From positions 1 through 14,514 of the forward strand of contig JAICLG010000044.1 in assembly GCA_025927515.1 (NCBI GenBank): DNA of 14,514 bases. The letters are read 5' to 3'. Both the position numbers and the translations under genes were made by a program. Of the stretch, positions 1 to 6,823 are shown piece by piece (position 1 is the first letter of the stretch; every line of letters starts with the position of its first letter). Origin of the DNA: Hyphomicrobium sp. (GTDB taxonomy: Bacteria > Pseudomonadota > Alphaproteobacteria > Rhizobiales > Hyphomicrobiaceae). The notes below the pieces were generated by a model. The model ran no database searches. It saw nothing but the letters and a program-made list of their open reading frames with translations, and was not told the DNA's origin.

Positions 1-1106
1 ACGAGCAGATCACCACGCGGCCCGGAGCTTTCGCGCCGCGCCATCAGTGCAACGACCGAGGCGGGGATTGACGGGCGCAGAATTTCGATCGTCTGAGTTT
101 CCTCGCGGCCATTGCCGCCAATGACCTTAAGCGTGACCTTGCCATTGTCGGCCTTTTGATCGCCCGAGGTAGTGGAAGGCGGCCGTGCGCCAAGGCCCGG
201 AGGTTGAATACCGGGCGTTTTCGAATTCGCCGGCGCAGCACCGGCAACGGGTGAAGACGGGGCGGGTGCCTTGACGGCATTTCCAGGATTGATCTTCTCC
301 TGGTCAGCTTCGGCGCCAAGCAGCGGAATGTTGCGGTTGGCTTTCGCCTGATTGAGATCCGATCGTAATTCCTTCTCGACGAAGTGCGCGAGTTTGCGAT
401 TGCCGGCGTCGGTGAAATTGACGCCGTCGCGAAGGCGCAGCAGGCGGATCGCACCCTCAAGATCGGGCCCATAGGCAGAATAGCGGCCGTTTTCGTCCGT
501 GAAGCCCTGATAGGCATCGACGTATTTATAGCCATTCAGATAGGCGCGTTCGCGAATGACATCGTTCATGCGCTGCGCCAGCTCATTGGCGTCGTTGCGT
601 GCGAAGTTGGGCAAGCCAACCCAGTACACGCTGGCGTTCTTGCGCTTGAATGCGCGCATAAGCCTGTCGATGCGGCGCGTGTATTCTGCGATCCAGGGAT
701 CGGTGCCGACCGGGATGCGTTTGCCTTGGGCGTTCCTGAACGGATACCTGCCGTCTTCCCCGATCATGACGATGGCGATGTTGAGCGGCTGCTCGGCTAT
801 TTTTTGTTCAAGCGCCGCCGTCTTGCCTTCGAAGTCGGAGGTCGCGATGTTCGCGATCGGCGTTACCTGCCGCTGGATGTTGAGCCGCACGTCCGACCCA
901 AATGCCCGAACGAGGCCGCTCAGAAGCCCATCCGCGAAGCCGTCTCCAAAAACGGCGACCTGATAGACGTCGTTGTCCGGAAAGGGCGTCAGGAACGTTG
1001 CGTTCTGCTCCAGATCCACGGCGTTTGCGGGCACGCTCAGCGCAGCCGCCGCCAGGAATGCGACGGCGATCATGCAAAGACGGACTCCTCGGAGCAAAAG
1101 ATTCAT
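1..1106 (-). CDS. Exported SGNH/DUF459-family protein, likely catalytically dead, 3' end outside window
   Basis: The frame is open from an ATG at 1106 to the left edge, giving 368 codons with no stop, so the C-terminus is missing. Residues 1-29 form a signal peptide (basic start, hydrophobic core, cleavage near AxA-V), so the product should be periplasmic. Residues 48-245 fit the SGNH hydrolase fold of the DUF459 group: block I is FGDGFADGL (53-61), the block III region is IGEDGRYPF (115-123) and block V is DGVNFTDAG (227-235). The family normally has GDS in block I, GxND in block III and a His in the last block. Here these are Gly56, Glu117 and Asn230, so catalysis looks unlikely. From about residue 265 a Pro/Ala-rich linker leads to a second segment. 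The gene lies 85 bp downstream of the lytic transglycosylase gene and on the same strand, which suggests a cell-wall or surface-polysaccharide role. An in-frame ATG at codon 12 is an alternative start. The fold call is fairly sure; the function is unknown. Confidence 0.8.
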   Translation of the reverse strand, partial: MNLLLRGVRLCMIAVAFLAAAALSVPANAVDLEQNATFLTPFPDNDVYQVAVFGDGFADGLLSGLVRAFGSDVRLNIQRQVTPIANIATSDFEGKTAALEQKIAEQPLNIAIVMIGEDGRYPFRNAQGKRIPVGTDPWIAEYTRRIDRLMRAFKRKNASVYWVGLPNFARNDANELAQRMNDVIRERAYLNGYKYVDAYQGFTDENGRYSAYGPDLEGAIRLLRLRDGVNFTDAGNRKLAHFVEKELRSDLNQAKANRNIPLLGAEADQEKINPGNAVKAPAPSSPVAGAAPANSKTPGIQPPGLGARPPSTTSGDQKADNGKVTLKVIGGNGREETQTIEILRPSIPASVVALMARRESSGPRGDLL

Positions 1107-1191
1107 CAGTCCGATGCCATCGGTCGACCGCGATTCACGGCGGCACCATACAGCGCCCCGCGCCTCACACCAACGTTTCAACTGCGAGCCA

Positions 1192-2445
1192 TCACTGGCG
1201 GGCCTGAGACTGGGCATGGGCTAGAACGGCTTCCGACGGCCAGCAATCGATCTTGAGACCGTTCGCTTTTTCATAGCGGCCTATTTGTTTGCGGGTGTTC
1301 GAGCCGATCTTGCCGTCGATCTTGTCCATCGGGTAGCCAAGCTCTTTCAGGCGCGCCTGCAGGTCGTGGACTGTCACCGTGCGCGGCTGCGCGAACGATT
1401 TCCAGGGCGTAACGAAATCGCCGCCGCCGCGGATCCGATCCGACAGGTTGCCGACGAACAGGGCGTAGAGATCGGATGTGTTGTAGAGACGAATAACCTG
1501 AAAATTGTGCCCGGCGAGGAATGCGGGGCCGTAAGCGCCGCCCGGCATCATTAGGTAGGCGCTCTGCTGCAGCACGCTTTTGCTGAAGGGTTTACCATCG
1601 GCGCGCCGGAAGCCCATGCGCACCCAGTCGGCGATCGGGCGCGCATCGGGCGGGCCTTCGAGTGAACAATCGGACCTCGGCGGCACGATCACCTCGTAAC
1701 CCCAGCGCTCTCCGCGTGCCCATCCTTTGCCTTCGAGCTGACGGGCGGTGAAAGCGAGTGCGTCGGCGACGGAGCGCCAGATGTCGATCTTGCCGTCGCC
1801 ATCACCGTCGGTTGCATATTTGAGATACTCGGTCGGCATGGCCTGCGTGAGGCCCATTGCTCCCGCCCATGACGATTTCATATCCGAACGCGGTACGCCC
1901 ATTTGCAGCATCTTCAATGCCGCGATCAGCTCGACGCGAAATTTCTCCTTGCGCTTGCCGGTGTAAGCGAGCGTTGCGAGCATGCGAACCGCGTCCTTCG
2001 GCGGATGATATGAGCCGTAAGCCGTTTCGCGGCCCCAGATCGCGACCAGGGTATAGCGATCGACGCCCGTGATTTTTTCGATCCGCTTCAGAGCAGCTTC
2101 GTGATCCTTGAGAAAGGCACGGCCTTGGCCGCCAAGCTTTTCGAGATACGGCTTTGAAAGATAATCGGCAGCAGTCTTCGTAAACTCGGCCTGGCCTCTG
2201 TTGTCGACTTTTGGGCGTCCCGGAAGATCGAGATCGGGAATCGACAAGTCGGGTTTCAATCCGGCGAAGGCTGCATCGAAGGTCGTGCGGCTGACGCCCG
2301 CGGTTTTCGCATCGGGCCAAAGGCTCGCAATAAAGGCATCAAAATCGACACTGGGACGAGCGGCGAGTCCAGGCGTGCTCAGAGCGGCGACCGCAACAAC
2401 GAGGCAAAGCGCCCTGGCCGAATTGTGAAGTCTCCTGCGCAACAT
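1192..2445 (-). CDS. MltB-type lytic murein transglycosylase with C-terminal peptidoglycan-binding domain
   Basis: This enzyme cleaves the MurNAc-GlcNAc bond of peptidoglycan without hydrolysis, leaving 1,6-anhydro ends, in the periplasm. The protein is 417 residues from the ATG at 2445. I chose this start because a clean signal peptide follows at once (RRR, a hydrophobic stretch, then GLAA near residue 29). A GTG at 2490 would add 15 charged residues in front. The SLT_2 domain covers about 34-345. The catalytic Glu is Glu140 in GRETAYGSY. A D-rich loop DGDGDGKIDIW (213-223) matches the EF-hand-like calcium site known in E. coli Slt35/MltB. Residues 355-412 form a PG_binding_1 domain. No lipobox Cys is seen, so it should be soluble rather than lipid-anchored. 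It lies 78 bp after galE and 85 bp before the SGNH gene, all on one strand, so the three may be co-transcribed. Length and domain order are normal for the alphaproteobacterial form. Confidence 0.93.
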   Translation of the reverse strand: MLRRRLHNSARALCLVVAVAALSTPGLAARPSVDFDAFIASLWPDAKTAGVSRTTFDAAFAGLKPDLSIPDLDLPGRPKVDNRGQAEFTKTAADYLSKPYLEKLGGQGRAFLKDHEAALKRIEKITGVDRYTLVAIWGRETAYGSYHPPKDAVRMLATLAYTGKRKEKFRVELIAALKMLQMGVPRSDMKSSWAGAMGLTQAMPTEYLKYATDGDGDGKIDIWRSVADALAFTARQLEGKGWARGERWGYEVIVPPRSDCSLEGPPDARPIADWVRMGFRRADGKPFSKSVLQQSAYLMMPGGAYGPAFLAGHNFQVIRLYNTSDLYALFVGNLSDRIRGGGDFVTPWKSFAQPRTVTVHDLQARLKELGYPMDKIDGKIGSNTRKQIGRYEKANGLKIDCWPSEAVLAHAQSQARQ

Positions 2446-2523
2446 CTCGCCTTTGTCCTTCCCTCGGCATGCAGCCTTTTCGGCCCGCACCCGATGCTTG
2501 GATTTCAGGGCATTTTTGCGGCC

Positions 2524-3525
2524 TCAGCTGGCGACAGCTGCGGCTTTCAGCGCGTCGACGCGGCGTTCCCAGTCGAGCGCCTGCGCTACAATCTGATCGA
2601 GGTCGTCGCGCTTGGGCTCCCAACCGAGAGTCTCGCGAATTTTGCTCGATGCCGCGACGATCGCGGCCGGATCACCTGCGCGTCTCGGCGACAGTACGAC
2701 CTTGAAATCGCTGCCAGAGGCGCGTTTCACCGCCGCGATCACCTCATGAACTGAGTAGCCTTTCGAGTAACCGCAGTTGAAAATTTCGGAAGGTCCGCCG
2801 CGCCGCAGATACTGCAATGCTGCGAGATGCGCTGCTGCGAGGTCACTCACCTGTATATAATCGCGAATGCAGGTGCCGTCAGACGTCGGGTAGTCAGTGC
2901 CGAAGACTTCCATCTGGCTGCGCTTGCCGATCGCCGTTTCGCACGCGACCTTGATGAGATGCGTCGCCCTCGGGGTCGATTGGCCGGAGCGGCCTTGCGG
3001 ATCGGCGCCGGCGACATTGAAATAGCGCAGCGCGACGAAACGGAAATCGTGGGCGCGGGCCGTATCTGCGAGCATGATTTCAGTCATCAGCTTCGACGAG
3101 CCGTAAGGCGACATCGGCGTCAGATCGGCGGTTTCGGTAACGGGATTCTCTTTCGGATTACCGTAGACGGCGGCGGTCGAGGAAAAGATGAAATTCTTGA
3201 CGCCTGTCTCCACGGCAGCAGCGATGAGCCCGCGCGATTTGACCGTATTGTTCAAGTAGTAGCCGAGCGGATCGGCGACAGAGTCCGGCACCACGATCGA
3301 TCCGGCGAAGTGGATGATCGCGGTCACGCCGTGGGCACGGATCGTCTCCTTGACGCGCTCTGTGTCGGCAATGTCGGCGACGATGAGCGATGCGCCTGGA
3401 GCGACGGCCCAGCGGTAACCGGTCGACAGGTTGTCGATGACCACGACGGTCTCGCCGGCGTCGAGAAGTTCCAGGACCATGTGGCTGCCGATGTAGCCGG
3501 CCCCGCCCGTTACCAATACGCTCAT
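2524..3525 (-). CDS. galE: UDP-glucose 4-epimerase
   Basis: GalE interconverts UDP-glucose and UDP-galactose using bound NAD, in the cytoplasm, supplying galactose for surface polysaccharides. The protein is 333 residues, close to the usual 330-340. The Rossmann NAD motif GGAGYIGS is at residues 7-14. The active site is FSSTAAVYG (114-122) with the Ser/Thr pair at 116-117, and SPYGSSK (139-145) with the YxxxK pair Tyr141 and Lys145. The SDR-extended fold continues to the end (RYFNVAGADPQGRSG, then CIRDYIQVSDLAAAH). The ATG at 3525 begins directly with the NAD-binding strand; a TTG at 3543 would add only six residues. The gene is divergent from galU, whose product UDP-glucose is its substrate, and is followed on the same strand by the transglycosylase gene. 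Confidence 0.95.
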   Translation of the reverse strand: MSVLVTGGAGYIGSHMVLELLDAGETVVVIDNLSTGYRWAVAPGASLIVADIADTERVKETIRAHGVTAIIHFAGSIVVPDSVADPLGYYLNNTVKSRGLIAAAVETGVKNFIFSSTAAVYGNPKENPVTETADLTPMSPYGSSKLMTEIMLADTARAHDFRFVALRYFNVAGADPQGRSGQSTPRATHLIKVACETAIGKRSQMEVFGTDYPTSDGTCIRDYIQVSDLAAAHLAALQYLRRGGPSEIFNCGYSKGYSVHEVIAAVKRASGSDFKVVLSPRRAGDPAAIVAASSKIRETLGWEPKRDDLDQIVAQALDWERRVDALKAAAVAS

Positions 3526-3548
3526 ACCCAAAACCACTCTCAAGTTTT

Positions 3549-3583
3549 ATAGACACGTCCAAGTGCCTATACTTGCTGTCTAT
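3549..3583. repeat. Inverted repeat ATAGACA-N21-TGTCTAT before galE
   Basis: The seven-base arms at 3549-3555 and 3577-3583 are exactly complementary. Inside them a four-base pair AAGT (3561-3564) and ACTT (3571-3574) brackets the candidate galE -10 box (3566-3571). The arm centres are 28 bp apart, between two and three helical turns. The layout would suit a dimeric repressor or a small hairpin, but seven-base arms can also arise by chance. Confidence 0.45.
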
Positions 3584-3661
3584 CCGCGGCGACAAATCAG
3601 CGCTAACTGTCGCGGCCGCCCCGTTTTCCGCATCCCTACACGTTAATTGCAAGCGGTATGC

Positions 3662-3681
3662 CCAATCCTTTATCAGATTGG
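3662..3681. repeat. Inverted repeat CCAATC-N8-GATTGG before galU
   Basis: The six-base arms at 3662-3667 and 3676-3681 are perfectly complementary with an eight-base spacer. They overlap the candidate galU -10 box (3671-3676), 36 bp before the galU start codon. It could be an operator or a chance palindrome. Confidence 0.35.
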
Positions 3682-3716
3682 TCTTGCCAGCAGATTTACT
3701 TCACCGGGAGCATGAA

Positions 3717-4613
3717 ATGAACGCTGCGATCAGGCCCATTCGAAAAGCTGTTTTTCCGGTCGCCGGTCTTGGGACGCGTTTCCTCCCGGCGACGAAGGCC
3801 GTTCCGAAAGAAATGCTGACCATCGTGGACCGGCCGGTGTTGCAGCACGTCGTCGATGAAGCGCGGGCGGCGGGTATCGAACATTTTATCTTCGTCACGG
3901 GGCGCAACAAGGGCGTCATCGAAGATCATTTCGACAGCCAGTTCGAGCTTGAGGCGACGCTTGAGGCGCGTGGCAAGAAGAAGGAGCTTGAGGCGCTGGC
4001 CCGCGATCTTCCCGCTGCCGGCCAGACGAGCTTCACGCGCCAGCAGGCTCCATTGGGCCTCGGCCATGCGGTGTGGTGCGCGCGTGAGATCGTCGGCGAC
4101 GAGCCGTTCGCACTGCTGCTTCCCGACATGTTGCATCACGGTCCGACGCCGTGTCTCTCGGATATGATCAAGGCCTACGGCGAAACGGGCGGCAATCTCA
4201 TTGCCGTCGCACCGGTGCCCGAGGACCAGACGCATCAATACGGAATCGTCGGCGTTGAGGATGCCAAGGCCAAGGTGTCGGCGATCACCGGCATGGTCGA
4301 GAAGCCGAAGCCCGGCACGGCGCCCTCCAATTTGCACATCACGGGCCGGTATATCCTTCAGCCCGAAATTTTCGGGTTGCTCGAAAAGCAGGAGCGCGGC
4401 GCGGGCGGCGAGATCCAGATTACGGATTCGATGATCCGCCTGATGCAGGACGAGAAGCAGCCCTTCCATGCGGTTCGGTTCGACGGCACCATTTACGACT
4501 GCGGCTCGAAGATTGGATTTTTGACGGCAAACGTCGCATTGGCGCTCGAGCGCGATGATCTCGCGAAAGACTTCAGGCGCGACGTGGAGCAATTGCTCGG
4601 GCGCAAGTCGTAA
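3717..4613 (+). CDS. galU: UTP-glucose-1-phosphate uridylyltransferase
   Basis: GalU makes UDP-glucose from UTP and glucose-1-phosphate in the cytoplasm, the entry point for many surface glycans. The protein is 298 residues, normal for the bacterial enzyme. The nucleotide-binding signature GLGTRFLPATK is at 17-27 and is followed by PKEML (30-34). The conserved EKP is at 195-197 in a GMVEKPKPG context, followed by GRYIL. The frame is open further upstream to an ATG at 3573, but residues before 3717 match nothing known, and a GGGAG ribosome site lies six bases before the ATG at 3717. It is divergent from galE. Downstream it faces the convergent beta-barrel gene across a repeat-rich spacer. Confidence 0.96.
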   Translation: MNAAIRPIRKAVFPVAGLGTRFLPATKAVPKEMLTIVDRPVLQHVVDEARAAGIEHFIFVTGRNKGVIEDHFDSQFELEATLEARGKKKELEALARDLPAAGQTSFTRQQAPLGLGHAVWCAREIVGDEPFALLLPDMLHHGPTPCLSDMIKAYGETGGNLIAVAPVPEDQTHQYGIVGVEDAKAKVSAITGMVEKPKPGTAPSNLHITGRYILQPEIFGLLEKQERGAGGEIQITDSMIRLMQDEKQPFHAVRFDGTIYDCGSKIGFLTANVALALERDDLAKDFRRDVEQLLGRKS

Positions 4614-4647
4614 GTCGGCTCAGTTCGCCAAATCGATGCTTGGACGG

Positions 4648-4796
4648 ATCCCGACCTTGCAGGGATGACCAAAGCAGCGGGATGGCACGAGCTTTGTCAT
4701 CCCGGCCAAAGCGAAGCGCAGAGCCGGGACTAGGCCCGACACGCGAGAGGTTTCCCTGGGTCCCGGGTCTCGCAAGTGGGCTCGCCCGGGATGACA
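4648..4796. repeat. Composite palindromic repeat built on GGGATGAC/GTCATCCC
   Basis: The core GGGATGAC appears at 4662-4669 and 4788-4795, and its complement GTCATCCC at 4696-4703. The arm at 4691-4703 pairs with 4662-4675 (13 pairs, one bulged C, 15-base loop). Alternatively TGTCATCCCGG (4695-4705) pairs perfectly with 4786-4796. Within that longer span sit two local hairpins: TCCCGGC (4700-4706) with GCCGGGA (4723-4729), and TCCCGGG (4761-4767) with CCCGGGA (4785-4791). I recognise close relatives of this sequence as a dispersed intergenic repeat of alphaproteobacteria; that is from memory, not a search. Confidence 0.7.
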
Positions 4797-4832
4797 GGAT
4801 CAATCAGAGAATGCAGCGATACTTCCTCATTC

Positions 4833-4916
4833 CATGGCCCGGCCTGACCGGCCATCCAGAGCTGTGCGGGAGGAGCCATCGCGTGGTCCTGGATGGCCGC
4901 CTCAAGGGCGGCCATG
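4833..4916. repeat. Second palindromic repeat, CATGGCC...GGCCATG
   Basis: The outer arms CATGGCC (4833-4839) and GGCCATG (4910-4916) are complementary. The inner arms GGCCATCCA (4850-4858) and TGGATGGCC (4890-4898) are also perfectly complementary. Together they make a long imperfect hairpin with a loop of about 30 bases. It is a different sequence from the neighbouring unit and resembles another short repeat class seen between genes in Hyphomicrobiales (from memory). Confidence 0.6.
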
Positions 4917-4950
4917 ACGTAGAGAGGTGAATCGAAATCAATCAAATGCG

Positions 4951-6624
4951 CTACCGCCGGAATTTTACGCCGACGTGGATTTCGTCGCCGACGTAGTCGC
5001 TGGGTATTCCGACGCCGTCGAAGTTGACGTGAGCATAGCGGCCATAAAGCACGGTGTTGCGATCGGCATAATATTCGAGGCCCAGCGTCTCGCGAAACTC
5101 ATTGTCGTTGATCACGCCATCCTGCGAATTCTGGTTCGAATAGATCAAACCAGCCGAAGCGACGAGATAGCTTCGCAACTCGTGGCGAAATTCGATGCTG
5201 GCGTAATGGTAGAAAGCGCCGCCGACGCCGCCCGTCGTGGTCTCGGAAACGTCGGTCGCGGCATTGAAGAGGATCGACGTCAACGGCGTTATGCGCCACG
5301 TCGCGTTGGCGTCGATGAGCAGGCCGTCAACCGGATGCAGGCGCGGATCGTCCGGCGTTTGGATGCCGTAGCCGAGGCTGATTTCTCCCCGCACGATTTC
5401 GCCATTGTTGCCGAACGAGATGCCGGCGCGATATCGCTGACCGTTCGACGTGCGATTGATGCCGTCCGATTGCGCGGCTTCCGAATAATCGCGGTGATTT
5501 ACGGCTACCTCGACGAACGGCGAGAGCGACGGCTTCAGCTCCCACATGACGCGTGAGGCTTCCTCGTACTCGGTATAATCGCGATCTTCGTTGTTCGTGA
5601 CGACGCCGTTGTCTTCCGTCGAACCGTAGGCGTAATCGGCAACGCTGCCGCGAAACTGCAGCGACAGCCGGTTGAAACGCTGGTTGTAGGCGGCCTCGGC
5701 CTGATCCTCGATGATCTTGGCGCGCGTGCCGACCGAGCTTGCATCGAGCGCGGAGCGATCCTCGAAAGACTGTTCGCGCGAGATCAGCGCCTGGATGTTC
5801 GCCCTGCTCGTAATGTCAAGCCGGCCACGCGCTTCGAGCTGATAGTCGCGATCGTCTTCCGTCTGATACTGATTGTAAAAGCTGAGCACGCCCGTCGCGT
5901 TGAGTTCCAGCGCATGGCGCGACCAATTCGATACGAGGCGCGCCGATGGAACAACGTCGAAGGCGAAGTCCGATTTAGCGGACGGCGCATGAAAGACGTT
6001 CGAATAATAGGATGTTCCAAGATCGAGTTCGGGAAACAGAACGAAGCTGCCAACTTTAATGCCAACCGGGTCGTAGGGTTCCTGGCGAAAGAGGCGCGCC
6101 GTCTTGCGATTGTCGGTTATCGGATTGATGTCCTCGATCTGGTAGAGCAGCGGGTCGGGCGGCGCTGGCGGGTTCGCGAACAAGGGGATTTCGTCAGTGC
6201 TACGCGCATCGACTGGGAATGTATCGGCGCCGTCCTCGGAAGGCAGCGGCTCGGCAGAATCGAGGACCCCGTCGTCGGCGGCAGCCGGTCGTGCGGCCCC
6301 ATCCGGATCGTCATCCTGGTCGAGATTGCGGTGACCCGCTCGCGGCCGCGGATCAAGCGGATCCTGCTCGCCGGGTTCGGAGGCTGGATCATCGTCCGGA
6401 ATCGATGGCGGGCCACCGGGAGCAACGGAATCGCCGTCGATCTCCTGGGGATTCGCTCCTGCCGTGCTCAGTTGGGGCGGGCCAGACGCGAACGTTTCGT
6501 CTATGCTGGTCGTCTGTTGCAGGTTCGAATTTTGAGCGTGCGCATACGGGGCGTGTGCGGAAAAACCCACAAACACCATTGCGACCGAGCTGATAACAAA
6601 CCAGGCATGACCCCGGTCGCTCAT
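4951..6624 (-). CDS. Outer-membrane beta-barrel protein (putative beta-barrel porin type) with acidic linker
   Basis: The protein is 557 residues from the ATG at 6624. Residues 1-30 are a signal peptide ending AHA-Q, so it is exported. Residues 31-180 are a low-complexity region rich in Asp, Pro, Ala and Gly with no predicted structure. From about 184 (YDPVGIKVGSFVLFPELDLG) the sequence shows the start seen in the putative beta-barrel porin 2 family (BBP2_2), followed by alternating amphipathic strands with Asp/Asn-rich turns. It ends in HVGVKFRR, where Phe near the end resembles an outer-membrane insertion signal, though two Arg follow it. In related bacteria such barrels sit near exopolysaccharide genes, and here galE, galU and kdsD are neighbours. 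Its substrate, if any, is unknown. A GTG at 6651 is an alternative start, but the ATG has AGAGG about nine bases upstream and gives a better signal peptide. Confidence 0.85.
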   Translation of the reverse strand: MSDRGHAWFVISSVAMVFVGFSAHAPYAHAQNSNLQQTTSIDETFASGPPQLSTAGANPQEIDGDSVAPGGPPSIPDDDPASEPGEQDPLDPRPRAGHRNLDQDDDPDGAARPAAADDGVLDSAEPLPSEDGADTFPVDARSTDEIPLFANPPAPPDPLLYQIEDINPITDNRKTARLFRQEPYDPVGIKVGSFVLFPELDLGTSYYSNVFHAPSAKSDFAFDVVPSARLVSNWSRHALELNATGVLSFYNQYQTEDDRDYQLEARGRLDITSRANIQALISREQSFEDRSALDASSVGTRAKIIEDQAEAAYNQRFNRLSLQFRGSVADYAYGSTEDNGVVTNNEDRDYTEYEEASRVMWELKPSLSPFVEVAVNHRDYSEAAQSDGINRTSNGQRYRAGISFGNNGEIVRGEISLGYGIQTPDDPRLHPVDGLLIDANATWRITPLTSILFNAATDVSETTTGGVGGAFYHYASIEFRHELRSYLVASAGLIYSNQNSQDGVINDNEFRETLGLEYYADRNTVLYGRYAHVNFDGVGIPSDYVGDEIHVGVKFRR

Positions 6625-6823
6625 TTGCGAGCGCCTCTGAAAAACTGTCACGTGAACGCATAAGATTTTGCGATATCACCTTAGAAATGCTTGGTTAATG
6701 TGCATTTAAAGAGAGTTACGACTTGAGACGTTGGCGGCAATACAAGAGACTTGCTAATACAGATGTGCGAGTTCGCTCATTCGGCACGGAGCGGACTCAC
6801 CTCGGGGGAGGCTACGTTCGCTG
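6625..6823. promoter_or_regulatory. Divergent promoter region between barrel gene and kdsD
   Basis: This 199-bp spacer separates the two divergent starts and is more AT-rich in its middle (6660-6770) than the coding DNA. A possible sigma70-type promoter for kdsD is TTGGCG (6731-6736), 18 bp, TAATAC (6755-6760). A GGGGGAG stretch ending at 6810 is the nearest ribosome-site-like sequence but lies 13 bases before the kdsD ATG, a long spacing. I found no clear promoter for the leftward gene. Confidence 0.3.

Larger units (their letters stand above)
3526..3716. promoter_or_regulatory. galE-galU divergent promoter region
   Basis: This 191-bp spacer separates the starts of galE (leftward) and galU (rightward). 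By eye it holds one plausible sigma70-type promoter per direction. For galE, TTGTCG (3590-3595, read on the minus strand) and TATAGG (3566-3571) are 18 bp apart. For galU, TTGCAA (3647-3652) and TATCAG (3671-3676) are 18 bp apart. Each box matches its consensus at about four of six positions, so these are weak predictions. Inverted repeats overlap both candidate -10 boxes and are listed separately. The galU ribosome site GGGAG (3706-3710) is six bases before the ATG at 3717. An earlier ATG at 3712 opens only a two-codon frame (ATG AAA TGA) and is one base from the GGGAG, too close to be favoured. Confidence 0.4.
4614..4950. other. Repeat-rich spacer between convergent genes
   Basis: This 337-bp stretch lies between the 3' ends of galU and the beta-barrel gene. 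I see no credible gene: the open frames crossing it follow the palindromes and lack ribosome sites. It carries at least two short palindromic repeat units (4648-4796 and 4833-4916), listed separately. Position between two converging genes is typical of such repeats, where they can act as bidirectional transcription barriers. No run of T follows any stem, so a standard intrinsic terminator is not obvious. Confidence 0.75.

Noticed and set aside
384..1256. A 290-codon plus-strand frame at the left end
   Set aside because: The minus strand here has a signal peptide and SGNH motifs in an uninterrupted frame. The plus-strand product is Arg/His/Asp-rich and looks like its shadow.
3696..4592. A 298-codon open frame opposite galU
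   Set aside because: It covers almost all of galU in antisense. GalU motifs are unmistakable on the plus strand, and the antisense product has biased Arg/His/Leu composition with no recognisable domain.
4640..4945. Small open frames inside the repeat spacer (for example 4640-4930 plus, 4730-4945 minus)
   Set aside because: They simply translate the palindromic repeats, have no ribosome sites, and no recognisable protein features.
5914..6663. A 249-codon plus-strand frame opposite the barrel gene
   Set aside because: It runs antisense to the signal peptide, linker and first strands of the barrel gene, shows no domain, and extends across the barrel's own start codon.
6680..6705. Possible CtrA box around TTAACC-N7 in the kdsD/barrel spacer
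   Set aside because: Only one half (TTAACC on the minus strand) matches; the second TTAA half at the required spacing is absent (it reads CTAAG).
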